Source of the DNA: Sulfuritalea hydrogenivorans sk43H
GTDB lineage: Bacteria > Pseudomonadota > Gammaproteobacteria > Burkholderiales > Rhodocyclaceae
Direction of reading: 5' to 3'
Assembly: GCF_000828635.1 (NCBI RefSeq)
Contig: NZ_AP012547.1
Span: 3,738,649-3,802,648, forward strand
Length of the DNA stretch: 64,000 nucleotides
Part shown: positions 31,501-41,288 of the stretch, piece by piece
How the letters are laid out: each line of letters begins with the position of its first letter
Numbering within the stretch: the stretch's first letter is position 1
Notes under the pieces: generated by a model
What the model was told of the DNA's origin: nothing
What the model saw: only the letters and a program-made list of their open reading frames with translations
Databases searched by the model: none
Position numbers and translations under genes: made by a program

Positions 31501-32343
31501 GACGACAGCCTGATCCCGGTGATCCGCGACCCGCAGCGAACTGCCGAGGATTCCGAAGCGGTGTTCTACTTTCCCGGTTGCGGCTCGGAGCGACTGTTCT
31601 CGCAAGTCGGGCTGGCCACGCAGGCCATGCTCTGGCATGCCGGCGCCACCACGGTGTTGCCGCCGGGCTACCTGTGCTGCGGCTATCCGCAGACCGCCAG
31701 CGGCGACGAGGACAAGGGCCAAGCCATCACCACGGCCAACCGCGTGCTGTTCCACCGCGTCGCCAACACGCTGAACTACCTCGACATCAAGACCGTCGTG
31801 GTCTCCTGCGGCACCTGCATGGACCAGTTGCTGAAGTACGAGTTCGGCAAGATATTCCCCGGCTGCCGGCTGGTGGACATCCACGAATGGCTGTTCGAAA
31901 AAGGCATCAAGCTCGATGGCGTGAAAGGCATGCAGTACATGTACCACGAGCCCTGCCACACGCCGATGAAACACTATTCGGGCGTCAAGGTGGCCAACGC
32001 GCTGATGGGCCAGCGCGTCGATCTCAGCGATCGCTGCTGCGGCGAATCGGGATCGCTGGCCGTTTCGCGGCCCGATGTGTCGACCCAGATCCGCTTCCGC
32101 AAGCAACAGGAAATCGAGGCAGGTGCTGCCGAACTCAGAAGAGTCGGCGCCGGCGGTACGGCGGTGAAAATCCTCACCTCCTGCCCCTCCTGCCTGCAAG
32201 GCCTGTCGCGCTACGAGAACGATGCGGATATTTCCGCCGACTACATCGTGGTCGAAATGGCCAGGGCGATCCTCGGTCCCGACTGGATGCAGAACTACCT
32301 GCGCGCGGCCAACAGCGGCGGCATTGAACGGATACTGCTTTGA
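28558..32343 (+). CDS. Large FAD/Fe-S oxidoreductase (D-lactate dehydrogenase/GlcD-GlpC-like, DUF3683)
   Basis: 1261 residues from the ATG at 28558; an open extension further upstream covers lemA and is not coding. An N-terminal DUF3683 region (about 1-130) precedes a PCMH-type FAD domain ([17 protein letters not shown], about 195-212) and an FAD-oxidase C-terminal domain ([15 protein letters not shown]). Two 4Fe-4S motifs follow: C793-x2-C796-x2-C799-x3-C803 and C855-x2-C858-x2-C861-x3-C865-P. Two CCG domains end it (CCGYPQ; HEPCHTP with CCGESG). It fuses GlcD-like and GlcF/GlpC-like halves, and probably oxidises a 2-hydroxyacid and passes electrons to quinone. The substrate is not determinable. 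Confidence 0.93.
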   Translation: MTARLREIPYNYTSFSDREIVIRLLGAEAWATLNELRAERVTGRSARMLYEVLGDIWVVRRNPYLEDDLLGNRERREALVEALRHRLREIDKRREVGTPRNERVALLLTAAQAAVQSFERWFEETRSLRKKALKALARHTRRDNICFDGLARVSHVTDATDWRVEYPFVVLAPDTEDEMAPLVRACIELGLTIIPRGGGTGYTGGAVPLDALSVVINTEKLIDLGAVEMKRLPGTDRDYATVRTGAGLVTRRVMEAAEKAELVFACDPTSADASCIGGNIAMNAGGKKAVLWGTALDNLASWRMVTPDGNWLDVERLNHNFGKIHEQETVSFRLVRWDATGKKKLGEEQLDVPGRLFRKEGLGKDVTDKFLAGIPGVQKEGTDGLITSAVWVLHKMPPVTRTVCLEFFGRVTDAVPSIVEITDYFKPGGAGLAAGVQLAGLEHLDERYVRAVGYATKAKRHGRPKMVLIGDIVGADDTAVMAAASEVVRMANARGAEGFIAVSPEARKKFWLDRARTAAISKHTNAFKVNEDVVIPLPRMGDYCDGIERINIELSIANKIELADALSEFLKGELPLHAGDANLDPELLLGDKREQALELIAEVRAGWQGLLDNLDRHFAELQDYRLRVSWKTELKAPLEALFDGNAFRPVLERITAIHQEVLRGRVFVALHMHAGDGNVHTNIPVNSDHYAMLQTAYKAVERIMALAKSLGGVISGEHGIGITKLEFLGDDEIRPFRDYKQKVDPDGCFNRGKLMAGGDLANAYTPSFALLGVESLIMEQSDVGRISESIKNCLRCGKCKPVCSTHVPRANLLYSPRNKILGTSLLIEAFLYEEQTRRGISLQHFDEFSDVADHCTVCHKCVTPCPVDIDFGDVSVAMRNFLRRQGKKKFNPGTAAAMGFLSATDPATIKLVRAGMIQLGYKAQRLGHALAKSFGLIQDSVKHPPATLGRPELKAQVIHFLNKPMPKDVPNRTSRALLDVEDDSLIPVIRDPQRTAEDSEAVFYFPGCGSERLFSQVGLATQAMLWHAGATTVLPPGYLCCGYPQTASGDEDKGQAITTANRVLFHRVANTLNYLDIKTVVVSCGTCMDQLLKYEFGKIFPGCRLVDIHEWLFEKGIKLDGVKGMQYMYHEPCHTPMKHYSGVKVANALMGQRVDLSDRCCGESGSLAVSRPDVSTQIRFRKQQEIEAGAAELRRVGAGGTAVKILTSCPSCLQGLSRYENDADISADYIVVEMARAILGPDWMQNYLRAANSGGIERILL
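32140..32163 (+). repeat. Copy of ~23 bp dispersed repeat
   Basis: AGAGTCGGCGCCGGCG followed by GTACGGCG, sense in the oxidoreductase (RVGAGGTAV). One core mismatch. Confidence 0.55.
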
Positions 32344-32948
32344 GCGAAACCGACAGCGCACCGGGCCGGCCGATCGACAAGCGGCCCTTCTACTGGATGC
32401 TGGGCATTCTCGGCGGCATGGTCGTGTCCGTGCTCGGCTTCCAGTTCGCGGGCAACCAGAAGCTGCACAACACGGCGTTGTGGCAGCGTTTCAGGCCCGT
32501 GACGCTGGTCTCGCCGCCGCAGACCGCGACGCCGGTGGAAGTGCAGGACACGCGTCGCGTGGGCTATGTCGTGGTGCAGACGGAAAAGGGACTCTACTTC
32601 CTGACCGGGGCCAAATACGTGCCGCCCGCCGGATCGAAGGTGGTGGTGCAAGCCAACGAGCGCTGGGACTTGTTCCTCTGCGCCGAAGACGGCAGCCGCT
32701 GCATGAGCATCCATTCCTTCTGCGCCGAGGCCACCTGGCCCAATCTGCGGCGCGATGAGCAAGGCCGCATGGAATCCTGCTTCGCCCCACGCGCGCTCGA
32801 CACGCCCTTGCCGGAAGTCTCCAGCGTGAAACCGCTGACGGCCGTGCCCGGCGGCGTCGGCAAGGGCAAGCGCATGCCGCCGGCCCTGGGCTTGTCCCAT
32901 CCGCGCGAATGGTCCTGGCGCATGGGCCTGCCCGCACAATCGCGCTGA
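32340..32948 (+). CDS. Single-pass membrane protein, function unknown
   Basis: 202 residues. The reading frame begins with TTG at 32340, overlapping the oxidoreductase stop by 4 bases, so the two are translationally coupled. One membrane helix (about 17-37) leaves a mostly periplasmic beta-rich domain with three or four cysteines ([27 protein letters not shown]). No family recognised. Coupling suggests an accessory or anchor for the oxidoreductase. Confidence 0.75.
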   Translation: MSETDSAPGRPIDKRPFYWMLGILGGMVVSVLGFQFAGNQKLHNTALWQRFRPVTLVSPPQTATPVEVQDTRRVGYVVVQTEKGLYFLTGAKYVPPAGSKVVVQANERWDLFLCAEDGSRCMSIHSFCAEATWPNLRRDEQGRMESCFAPRALDTPLPEVSSVKPLTAVPGGVGKGKRMPPALGLSHPREWSWRMGLPAQSR

Positions 32949-33101
32949 AACACCCGATCAGGGCCGTGCGACACCACATGGCGCCGGATTGGCGCTATGC
33001 TTATGAAATGCGATACATATCAACTGCAAGCTCTGTGCCGATTCCGGCGATGATTTGCTGCGAACTCCGACAGCCGAACTTTCGACCTTGAATGAAACGC
33101 C

Positions 33102-34784
33102 ATGAACTTTGACCTGCCTCCCACCGGTACCGACCCGAGCCCCGCCTTCGTCAATGCGATTGCCTGCCAGGACTGGCTGGTCACCGTTCCGCTGGCGAAT
33201 GCCGTGCAGGCACAGTCGATGTTCCTGCGCCAGTTGAACCTGCTGCACCGTTTCGCCCTCCCTGCTTCCGAGCGTTTTGCCATTCTTGACACGCTGCGCG
33301 GTCCGGTAAGCGACGTGCAGGGAGACGCGGTAAAGAAGTTCGCCAGCAAGCCCCTGCCTTTCGCGCCGCACGAGCAGGCGGCGCTGGACAGCACGCTGAA
33401 CGTCTGGCACATGCTGGCACTGGGCTACCTGCGCTGTTTCGAATCCCTCTGCGCGGGGGATTCCGGCGTTATCACGACGGCCGTCTTGCAGTCAAAGCGG
33501 ACACTGCTCGCCGGCGACCAGGAGCTGGCAGCCAAGATCGCCGTCCTCGCCCAGCGCACGCTGTCGGTGTTTGCCGACTGGCAGGTTGATCTGTGTCGCG
33601 GCGAGCAGTTGCCCGACCCGACCTACTGGAAGAAATTGCACCAGATTTTTTCCGCCGCCGAGACTCTCGGCATCGCCGCGCGCGCGGTCAATGATCCGGT
33701 GCGGCACGGCAACGCGCCGACCAGCGCGCTGGCCGCCTACGGTGAATGCAACCTGCTCTCCACGGCCAACCCCTATGAGCTCCCGGCACGCCATCTGGCC
33801 TGGGTGGCACGCTGGGCAAGGCGCTGGGGCGCCAAGCTGGCGCTGCTGAAAATGCCGCCCGAAGACATTCGCAACCGCGCCGTGCCGCTGTGGGTCGACC
33901 TCGAGTCCGATCGGCCGGCAAGCTATGCGCCGCGAGCCTCAAGCAGCGGTCGCTGGCTGGAAACCACCGAGCTCAGGAAGAGCCTGGTGGCCCGCATCGC
34001 CTTGCTGGAACAAGGTCGCGCCCCCGCCCAGCTGCAGCTCGGCGACGACGTTACCCAGCCCGCCGCGGGCCAGTTGCTGGAACGGGTTCTGCAACGCTGG
34101 TGCAAGGGCGGCGTGCCGCGTCGCCATGAACGCCGCAGCGCAAGCGGCACCTGCAATTTCATTGCGGGCTTCGAGGCGGTGCATTACCACCTCTCGGGCC
34201 GCCAGATGTTTCATGCCCCCTCGCGCGACGATACGACGCTGCGACGCGAGCGGGAACAGTTCGAAACCTTCGGCGACCATAGCCACAAGGCAGGAAGTAC
34301 CGGCGGCGAAGAGGGCGCATCGAATCTCGAGAACTGGGAAATCATGGACGACTGGCGCCTGCTCGATGAGTCCGCCACCGGCCTGCGCATCTCGCGGCCG
34401 CTGAAGGAAGGCGCGCGCATCGGGGCCGGCCAGTTGATCGCGGTAAAAACGCAGGACAGCCAGCACTTCACCCTGGGCAACGTGCGCTGGGCATTGCGCG
34501 AAGGAGATGCCTCCCTCGCGGCGGGCATTCAGCTATTCCCCGGCCAACCGCGTCCGGTCGCGATACGCACGGTGGAAGCCGACGGCCGCGGCACGTGGCG
34601 CCCGGGCTTCCTGCTGCCGGAAGCCGCCGACCTCAAGGAGCCGCCAAGCGTGGTTGTTCCCGTCGGCACATTTCGCATCGAACGCAGCATCGAGGTCATG
34701 GTCGATGAGAAACTACGAGTGCTGAAGCTGTCCCGCGTCCTCGATCGCGGCGTCGAGTTCGAGCGCTGCAATTTTCACGACTGA
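33102..34784 (+). CDS. Conserved protein with a divergent, split PilZ-like c-di-GMP motif
   Basis: 560 residues, no signal peptide. The first ~335 residues are helical with no family recognised. RRHERR (340-345) supplies RxxxR and DESATG (422-427) supplies DxSxxG, the two halves of the PilZ c-di-GMP-binding signature, but about 75 residues apart instead of the usual 20-30. The following strands (RIGAGQLIAVKTQDS, FTLGNVRWALREGD) fit the PilZ barrel. Cytosolic effector in c-di-GMP signalling is a reasonable inference. The 3' end overlaps convergent phoR by 10 bases. Confidence 0.7.
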   Translation: MNFDLPPTGTDPSPAFVNAIACQDWLVTVPLANAVQAQSMFLRQLNLLHRFALPASERFAILDTLRGPVSDVQGDAVKKFASKPLPFAPHEQAALDSTLNVWHMLALGYLRCFESLCAGDSGVITTAVLQSKRTLLAGDQELAAKIAVLAQRTLSVFADWQVDLCRGEQLPDPTYWKKLHQIFSAAETLGIAARAVNDPVRHGNAPTSALAAYGECNLLSTANPYELPARHLAWVARWARRWGAKLALLKMPPEDIRNRAVPLWVDLESDRPASYAPRASSSGRWLETTELRKSLVARIALLEQGRAPAQLQLGDDVTQPAAGQLLERVLQRWCKGGVPRRHERRSASGTCNFIAGFEAVHYHLSGRQMFHAPSRDDTTLRREREQFETFGDHSHKAGSTGGEEGASNLENWEIMDDWRLLDESATGLRISRPLKEGARIGAGQLIAVKTQDSQHFTLGNVRWALREGDASLAAGIQLFPGQPRPVAIRTVEADGRGTWRPGFLLPEAADLKEPPSVVVPVGTFRIERSIEVMVDEKLRVLKLSRVLDRGVEFERCNFHD

Positions 34785-36075
34785 ATCCGGTGCGGTGGAA
34801 ACACCGCGCTGAAGGTCGAACCATGCCCCGGCTCGCTTTCGATCTGAAGCACCGCCTGGTGCCGCTCCAGCACATGCTTGACGATGGCCAGGCCAAGCCC
34901 GGTGCCGCCCGCTTCGCGCGAACGACCACGATCGACCCGGTAAAACCGCTCCGTCAGGCGGGGCAGGTGTTCCGGAGCGATGCCGATGCCGCTGTCGCGC
35001 ACTGAATACCGGCCGCCGGCCTCGCCCTCGGCGCTCCAGCGCAACATGATCTCGCCGCCGTCCGGGGTATAGCGCACCGCATTCACGGCCAGGTTGGCAA
35101 AGGCCGAACGCAACTCGCGCGCACTGCCCAGCAGGACCTTGGGCCCCCCGCTTTCAAGCGTGATGCGATGCCGCCCCGCCGAAAGCGCTTCGATTTCCTG
35201 ACAGATGTCGGCCAGCATGGCGGCAACGTCTATCGGATCTTCAAGAGGCGGCGGCGCATCGGTTTCCAGCGACGACAGCGTCAGCAGGTCGTCGATCAGC
35301 TGCTGCATGCGCCGCGCCTGGTCGGCGGCGGTTTTCAGGTAATGGGCAAGCTCCTGTGGCGGCGTATCGTCCAGCGCATCCAATGCGGTTTCGACAAAGC
35401 CGAGCGTCACGGTCAGCGGCGTCTTCAGTTCATGCGAAACATTGGCGACGAAATCGCGCCGCATGGTGGCGAGCTTCTGCAACTGCGTCACGTCGCGCAC
35501 CAGCAGCAGCGTGCGTCCCGCCGCGAAAGGAGCAGCCTGGACCTGCAGGGTGCGGCCCGGATTGCGCTGGGTGCGCAGCTCCAGCGGCACGCCGCGATGA
35601 TCGGGGCTGTCGAGGTAGGCCAGAAATTCCGGTTCGCGCAGCAGATGCGTGATGCGGCTGCCGGTATCGATCGAACCCTTGAGGCCGAGGCAGGCCTCGG
35701 CGTGGAGATTCATCCACTCGATGGCGCGGTGGCCGTCGAGGATCATGACGCCGTCGGGCAAGGCCTCGGCGGCGCGGCGGAAGCGATCCAGCTCCTGGGT
35801 CGCCTGCTCGCGCTCGGCACTGGCCAGCCGGCCCCGCCGGTGCAGGGCTTCGAACACCGCACCCCAGGCACCGCTGGCGCTCGGTGTCGGCGTGCCCAGC
35901 GGACAACCGGCCCAGTGGATGAGGCGCAGCACCATCCAGAGCTGGCGCAGAAAAAAGAAGGCGAAGCTGCCAAGCGCCATCAGTACCGCACCGGACTCGC
36001 GTGCCGCAAACCAGCCCGCCAGCGTGGCCAGAGCCGCCAGCGCAATGGCCGCCAGCAGCTCCCTCAGTACCGCCC

Positions 36076-36079
<4 letters not shown>
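34775..36079 (-). CDS. phoR: Phosphate-regulon sensor histidine kinase
   Basis: 434 residues. Two N-terminal membrane helices (about 8-48) without a large periplasmic loop, a PAS domain (about 100-190), the HisKA box with phospho-acceptor H216 (VSHELKTPLT), and an HATPase domain (NLAVNAVRYTPDGG, DSGIGIAPEHLPRLTERFYRVD, GTGLGLAIVKHVLERH). Layout as in PhoR. The start overlaps the phoB stop by 4 bases (ATGA). It responds to phosphate through the Pst system, which is not in this window. Confidence 0.95.
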
Positions 36080-36762
<683 letters not shown>

Positions 36763-36806
36763 GGTTATTCGGTCTCTCCAAAAGCCTGCAGTCTATTGCG
36801 GCTTGA

Positions 36807-36824
36807 TGACGGTTCCATGACATC
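36807..36824 (-). promoter_or_regulatory. Pho box upstream of phoB
   Basis: Read on the minus strand: ATGTCAT-GGAA-CCGTCAT, that is, two 7-base direct repeats of the CTGTCAT type spaced by 4 bases, the standard PhoB site. It ends 45 bases before the phoB start. Confidence 0.85.
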
Positions 36825-36878
36825 GATGCGGCCCGCCGCGTGCGCTATCATAGCGGGCCAATTCAAGGAGCTGTCACC

Positions 36879-37298
36879 ATGTCCGGTCTCGACCCCAAGA
36901 CCCCGATTCCCACCGAGATCACCCTGCACAAAAAGTCGCGCATGCTCGAACTCACCTTCGACGACGGCAGCCACTACAACCTGCCCGCCGAATTCCTGCG
37001 CGTCTGGAGTCCCTCCGCCGAAGTTCGCGGCCACGGTCCGGGACAGGAGACGCTGCAAACCGGCAAGCGCAATGTCGAGATCACCGCGCTGGAGCCGGTC
37101 GGCAACTATGCGGTGCAGCCGACTTTCTCCGATGGCCACAGCAGCGGCATCTACTCGTGGGATTTGCTGCACAAGCTCGGCGCCGATCAGGAAGCGCTCT
37201 GGGCGGATTATCTCGACCGCCTTGAAAAAGCCGGTGCCAGCCGCGATGTGGACTCGACGACCAAGCCACCCAAGTCGGGTGGCTGCGGCAGCCATTGA
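36879..37298 (+). CDS. DUF971 (gamma-butyrobetaine hydroxylase-like N-terminal) domain protein
   Basis: 139 residues from the ATG at 36879 (AAGGAG 9 bases upstream). The DUF971 domain (about 8-110) has [43 protein letters not shown] and [19 protein letters not shown]. It ends KSGGCGSH; the Cys/His tail may bind metal or an Fe-S cluster. It precedes ubiE by 13 bases, a common betaproteobacterial order. Confidence 0.9.
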   Translation: MSGLDPKTPIPTEITLHKKSRMLELTFDDGSHYNLPAEFLRVWSPSAEVRGHGPGQETLQTGKRNVEITALEPVGNYAVQPTFSDGHSSGIYSWDLLHKLGADQEALWADYLDRLEKAGASRDVDSTTKPPKSGGCGSH

Positions 37299-37311
37299 GC
37301 AAGAACTCGGC

Positions 37312-38043
37312 ATGAGCAAGACCCATTTCGGTTTTGAAACCGTAGACGAGAAGGAAAAGGCGCAGCGCGTAGCCGGCGTCTTTTCGTCGGTCGCGCAGAA
37401 ATACGACGTGATGAACGATCTCATGTCGATGGGTCTGCATCGGCTCTGGAAGAAATTCACCATCGACATCGCCGCGCCGCGACCCGGCGAACGCGTGCTC
37501 GATGTCGCCGGCGGCACGGCCGATCTTTCGTCGGCCTTCGCCCGCCGCGTCGGTGCCGACGGTCAGGTCTGGCTCACCGACATCAACAACGCCATGCTCG
37601 GCGTCGGTCGCGACCGCCTGCTCGATGAAGGCGTACTGGCTCCGGTGGCCCAGTGCGATGCGGAAAAGCTGCCCTTCCCCGACAACCATTTCGACATCGT
37701 CACGGTGGCCTTCGGCCTGCGCAACATGACACACAAGGATCGCGCGCTGGCGGAAATGCGCCGCGTGCTGCGACCCGGCGGACGCCTGCTGGTACTGGAG
37801 TTTTCCAAAGTGTGGAAGCCGCTGGAAAAGGCCTATGATGCCTACTCGTTCAAGTTGCTGCCCTGGCTGGGCGAGAAAATCGCAGGGGACGCCGAGTCCT
37901 ACCGCTACCTGGCCGAGTCGATCCGCATGCACCCCGACCAGGCCACGCTCAAGGCCATGATGGAACAAGCCGGGCTGGAACGGGTCGAAGTATTCAACAT
38001 GACAGCCGGCGTCGTCGCGCTGCATCGTGGTTACAAGTTCTAA
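37312..38043 (+). CDS. ubiE: Ubiquinone/menaquinone C-methyltransferase
   Basis: 243 residues from the ATG at 37312. It methylates C-2 of the benzoquinol ring in ubiquinone synthesis (and demethylmenaquinol) with SAM. Motifs: [21 protein letters not shown] loop [28 protein letters not shown] and [16 protein letters not shown], all close to E. coli UbiE. Soluble or membrane-associated. Followed by repeat copy B. Confidence 0.97.
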   Translation: MSKTHFGFETVDEKEKAQRVAGVFSSVAQKYDVMNDLMSMGLHRLWKKFTIDIAAPRPGERVLDVAGGTADLSSAFARRVGADGQVWLTDINNAMLGVGRDRLLDEGVLAPVAQCDAEKLPFPDNHFDIVTVAFGLRNMTHKDRALAEMRRVLRPGGRLLVLEFSKVWKPLEKAYDAYSFKLLPWLGEKIAGDAESYRYLAESIRMHPDQATLKAMMEQAGLERVEVFNMTAGVVALHRGYKF

Positions 38044-38279
38044 AGCTCATGGTCACATCAGACCATCCGCAGAGAATGAAACACGCGAATAGCGAATTGA
38101 AGGCCCGCCCCTCCCATCCGCTTCGCGGCCCACGGCTGTCTTTGCACAGCCAGCCGGCTGCGGCGGCGCACCGCATGCGGTGCGAAACCCCGCCTCGCCC
38201 CCTCACGGGGAGGCTTCTGATTTGCTCGCTTCGCTCGACTGTCACCGGTCGCTCTGAACGAGTTGTTTCACATTAACGA
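38044..38279 (+). repeat. Dispersed ~220-240 bp element, copy B
   Basis: Begins right at the ubiE stop. Leading hairpin TGGTC / GACCA, then ATGAAACACGCGAAT, the AGCGAATTGAAGGCCCGCCCC block, the GCACAGCCAGCCGGCTGCGG block, a CCCCTCACGGGGAGG hairpin, and the right end TTGTTTCACATTAACG just before the ribosome-binding site of the Tim44-like gene. An ORF of 75 codons is open through it and resembles one in copy C, but DNA-level repeat conservation explains this. No gene called. Confidence 0.78.
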
Positions 38280-38291
38280 GGAGAAGAAACA

Positions 38292-39161
38292 ATGAAGCGA
38301 TTGGTGATTGCCGTCTTTGCGGCGGTGGTTGGATTGGGCTTGATGGTTCCGGATGCCGAAGCCCGGCGTCTGGGTGGCGGCAAGTCGGCCGGCATGCAGC
38401 GCCAGGCGACACCCGCTCCCACGGCACCGGCTGCGGCCGGCAAGCCTGCGGCCGCTCCGGCCGCAGCAGCGGCACCCGCGGCTGCGGCCAAGCCGGCCGG
38501 CATGAGCCGCTTCCTCGGCCCCCTGGCCGGCCTCGCCGCCGGTCTTGGCATCGCCGCGCTGCTGTCGCACTTCGGCCTCGGCGAAGGCATGGCCAACATG
38601 CTGCTGATTCTCGCACTGGGCATGGTGGCATTCTTCGTCATCCGCTGGCTCATGAGCAAGCGCACTCCCCAAGCCGGCATGCAGTACGCCGGTGCCGGCC
38701 CCGGCAATGCCGCTCCGGCGAATTTCACGCCCGCTCGATTCGAAGGCTCGGGGGTCGGCGCTGGCGCTACGGTGGCCGCTGCTGCCGGAAACATCCCCGC
38801 CGATTTCGACGTGGAAGGTTTCCTGCGCCAGGCCAAGCTCAACTTCGTGCGCCTGCAGGCGGCCAACGACCGTGGCGACATGGACGACATCCGCGAGTTC
38901 ACGGCGCCCGAGTTGTTCGCCGAGATCAAGCTGCAGCATCAGGAACGTGGCGGCCGCAACCAGGAAACCGACGTGATGCAATTGAACGCAGAACTGCTCG
39001 AAGTCGCTACCGAGGAAGGTCGCCACGTGGCCAGCGTGCATTTCTCCGGCCAGTTGCGTGAGGACAGCGGCACACCGGAAGCCTTCGCCGAAACCTGGCA
39101 TCTGGTGAAGCCTACCGACGGCAGCCGCGGCTGGAACGTGGCCGGGATCCAGCAGGTCTGA
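38292..39161 (+). CDS. Tim44-like domain membrane protein
   Basis: 289 residues. Signal peptide about 1-24 (AEA/RRL), an Ala/Pro-rich low-complexity stretch (about 38-70), two hydrophobic helices (about 78-92 and 98-117), then a Tim44-like domain (about 170-288: NIPADFDVEGFLRQAKLNFVRLQAANDRGD, REFTAPELFAEIKLQHQERGG). In bacteria the function is unknown; linkage to ubi genes is common. The Gly/Ala linker near 155 is a copy of the 23-bp repeat. Confidence 0.92.
   Translation: MKRLVIAVFAAVVGLGLMVPDAEARRLGGGKSAGMQRQATPAPTAPAAAGKPAAAPAAAAAPAAAAKPAGMSRFLGPLAGLAAGLGIAALLSHFGLGEGMANMLLILALGMVAFFVIRWLMSKRTPQAGMQYAGAGPGNAAPANFTPARFEGSGVGAGATVAAAAGNIPADFDVEGFLRQAKLNFVRLQAANDRGDMDDIREFTAPELFAEIKLQHQERGGRNQETDVMQLNAELLEVATEEGRHVASVHFSGQLREDSGTPEAFAETWHLVKPTDGSRGWNVAGIQQV
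38752..38774 (+). repeat. Copy of ~23 bp dispersed repeat
   Basis: GGGTCGGCGCTGGCG followed by CTACGGTG, sense in the Tim44-like gene (GVGAGATV). Exact core. Confidence 0.65.
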
Positions 39162-39208
39162 CGCTCGCCCGCGAAGCGGAATTCCCGGCGCGCAAAACGA
39201 CCGTCACC

Positions 39209-39781
39209 ATGCAGCCCCTGCCCGCACCGCTGCTTGCAGCGATCAATCACCTGCTCGGGCAGGCCGCTTGGGCGCGGGAAAAGCTGGCGCCGTTTGCCGG
39301 ACATGCCGCCCGGATAAAACTGCCGCCTTTCGAGGCGGCTTTTTTGATTGGTAGCGATGGATTCATTTCCGCACCCGCACCCGAGGCCGAGCTGGAGGTC
39401 AGCATTTCGCTGCCGGCTGCCACGCCGCTGCTGGCACTGCAGGGCAAGGAAGTGGTGATGCGGGCGGCACGCATCGAGGGTTCGGCGGAATTCGCCCAGA
39501 CGCTGGCTTTCGTCATTCGCAACCTGCGCTGGGATGCGGAGGAGGATCTCTCGAAAGTCTTTGGCGACATCGCGGCCCATCGCATCGTGACCGGCACCCG
39601 CGAGTTTGTCGCCTGGCAACAGCAGGCGGCGCAGAACTTCGCCGAAAATCTCGCCGAGTACTTCACCGAAGAGCAGCCCATGATTGCACGCCAGGAGGAT
39701 ATCACCGGGTTTTCCGGCGATATCGATCGCCTGCGCGACGACGTCGCGCGACTGGAAAAGCGGATACAAATGCTCGGCTGA
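39209..39781 (+). CDS. ubiJ: Ubiquinone biosynthesis accessory factor UbiJ
   Basis: 190 residues with an SCP2-like lipid-binding N-terminal part (about 25-110: IKLPPFEAAFLIGSDGFIS) and a C-terminal coiled coil (DIDRLRDDVARLEKRIQML), the layout of UbiJ. It carries prenyl intermediates to the Ubi complex. In many relatives ubiB follows directly; here it does not, and a DUF3365 gene lies there instead. Confidence 0.88.
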   Translation: MQPLPAPLLAAINHLLGQAAWAREKLAPFAGHAARIKLPPFEAAFLIGSDGFISAPAPEAELEVSISLPAATPLLALQGKEVVMRAARIEGSAEFAQTLAFVIRNLRWDAEEDLSKVFGDIAAHRIVTGTREFVAWQQQAAQNFAENLAEYFTEEQPMIARQEDITGFSGDIDRLRDDVARLEKRIQMLG

Positions 39782-39874
39782 AGCTGGACTGATCGCCGCC
39801 TAAATTATTTTTATTGGCTCCTTCCAAACCGGGTGTGCACAATCACGCCTCAAACCAACCGGGAGGATATGTTC

Positions 39875-40438
39875 ATGAAAAAGCTGCTTTTTGTCGCTGC
39901 GACGCTGATCGCTCCGTTTGCCGCAACGCCGGCCCACGCCAACGACTCCGCGCTGCTCGACGAAGCACGCAAGGTGGCCACCACCTTGCCACCCAAGCTG
40001 CTCGTCGCCCTGCAGGAAGAAATCCGCAAGTCCGGAGCGGAAGGCGCGATTCCCGTCTGCAAGGACATGGCACCCAAAATGGCCGGCGAGATCTCGCAGC
40101 AGACCGGATGGAAGATCAAGCGCGTCAGCCTCAAGGCGCGCAACGACGCGCGGGCGATTCCCGATGAGTGGGAAAAGGCCGCACTGGAAGATTTCGACAA
40201 GCGCGCCGCCGCCGGCGAAGCGCCGGGCAAGCTGGAAAAGGGCGAGAAAGTCGGCAACGAATACCGCTTCGTCAAGGCGCTACCGGTGCAGGGCCTGTGC
40301 CTTAGCTGCCATGGCCCCGCCGACCAACTCAAGCCCGCAGTCCAGGCCGTACTCAGCCAGCATTACCCCAACGACAAGGCCACCGGCTATTCGGAAGGCC
40401 AGATCCGCGGCGTGATCAGCGTGCGCAAGGGGCTCTGA
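39875..40438 (+). CDS. DUF3365-domain periplasmic haem-binding protein
   Basis: 187 residues from the ATG at 39875, which has the best spacing to GGGAGG; ATG at 39869 is too close. Signal peptide about 1-22 (AHA/NDS). The DUF3365 (Tll0287-like) domain covers the rest, with one c-type haem motif C142-L-S-C145-H146. Periplasmic sensor or redox role likely. Single gene; upstream 39782-39874 carries its promoter. Confidence 0.88.
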   Translation: MKKLLFVAATLIAPFAATPAHANDSALLDEARKVATTLPPKLLVALQEEIRKSGAEGAIPVCKDMAPKMAGEISQQTGWKIKRVSLKARNDARAIPDEWEKAALEDFDKRAAAGEAPGKLEKGEKVGNEYRFVKALPVQGLCLSCHGPADQLKPAVQAVLSQHYPNDKATGYSEGQIRGVISVRKGL

Positions 40439-40471
40439 GCGCGCAGGTTTGAAGCCACCTGAGCTCACGCC

Positions 40472-41002
40472 TCAGGTGGCGAGGGCAATACTGTAGCCCG
40501 CGGGCCGGGCAGCCTCGAGTGCAAGCAGGCGGTTGTAGATTTCTGCGGGCGGGGTTCCCTTGGCCTTCTCGAATTCATACAAGGCTATTCGCGCCAGGCG
40601 CGATTGCTCGAGTTCGGACTGTGCCCTGGCGATGCCTGCCGCATTGATCGCCGGCGAGCTTCCGCCGGCAAAGCGGGACGCCGCCAGATCGCCGTAGGCC
40701 TTCGCGGGAACCACCACCACCTCGCGGCGATAGGCCATCTCGTGCGCCAATCGCGCGGCGAGTTCGGCATCTTCGCCGAGCGCCTTGAGCGTGGCCGCCT
40801 GTTGCTGCTCGAGTTCCGCTGCGCGCTGCAACTGGCGCACGGCCTCGGCGCTGATGCTGACATCATCGGCCGCCAGCGTCGCCTCGACCTGTTCCGCAGC
40901 CGGCTTCGCCGGCGGCAAAGGGCCGGAAGAACTTGCCGGCGTAGCGGCAGATTGTGTAGCGAACTGGTCAAGAGACCGGGTCAAATCCCCCAGACGGACC
41001 AT
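40472..41002 (-). CDS. Hypothetical Ala/Glu-rich protein
   Basis: 176 residues, no signal peptide. An Ala/Pro/Ser-rich start, then a helical region (SAEAVRQLQRAAELEQQQAATLKALGEDAELAARLAHEMAYRR) likely to form a coiled coil. It ends in a short helical part (PPAEIYNRLLALEAARPAGYSIALAT). No family recognised. Codon use fits its neighbours. Convergent with the DUF3365 gene, 33 bases apart. Confidence 0.7.
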   Translation of the reverse strand: MVRLGDLTRSLDQFATQSAATPASSSGPLPPAKPAAEQVEATLAADDVSISAEAVRQLQRAAELEQQQAATLKALGEDAELAARLAHEMAYRREVVVVPAKAYGDLAASRFAGGSSPAINAAGIARAQSELEQSRLARIALYEFEKAKGTPPAEIYNRLLALEAARPAGYSIALAT

Positions 41003-41053
41003 CGGACACCCCGAAAAATGGAAGTGTCCGACTCATTGCAAGCATCAGGCCAG

Positions 41054-41288
41054 CACCGTTAATGTGAAGCGCCGTGTTCGAAGGCTCCGGTAATGGACGC
41101 GCGCAGCGCGCCGATTAATAACCCCCCCCGTGAGGGGCGAGGCGGGAATTCGCGACGCATGCGTCGCGCCGCCGCAGCCGGCTGGCTGTGCAAAGCCGGC
41201 CGTGGGCCGCGTAGCGGAAGGGGGGCGGGCGACCAATTCGCCTTTAGCGTGTTTCTTCTTCGGCGGATGGCACTCGGTGCCATCCGCG
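41054..41288 (-). repeat. Dispersed ~220-240 bp element, copy C
   Basis: On the minus strand it begins directly after the stop of the RND outer-membrane gene. Leading hairpin GGATGGCAC / GTGCCATCC (longest of the three), then AAGAAACACGCTAAA, the GGCGAATTGGTCGCCCGCC block, the GCACAGCCAGCCGGCTGCGG block, CCCCTCACGGGGGGGG, the TCGGCGCGCTGCGCGCGTCC block and the right end CTTCACATTAACG. A 74-codon frame is open through it. No gene called in 41003-41288. Confidence 0.78.

Noticed and set aside
38049..38276. 75-codon ORF in repeat copy B, similar to the 74-codon ORF in copy C (41059-41283)
   Set aside because: The likeness follows from the DNA repeat itself. Copy A does not keep the frame, there is no signal or domain, and the leading hairpin covers the start.
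40740..40757. HEMAY in the hypothetical protein 40472-41002 as a possible metallopeptidase motif
   Set aside because: The second histidine of HExxH is a tyrosine and the segment lies in a predicted coiled coil.
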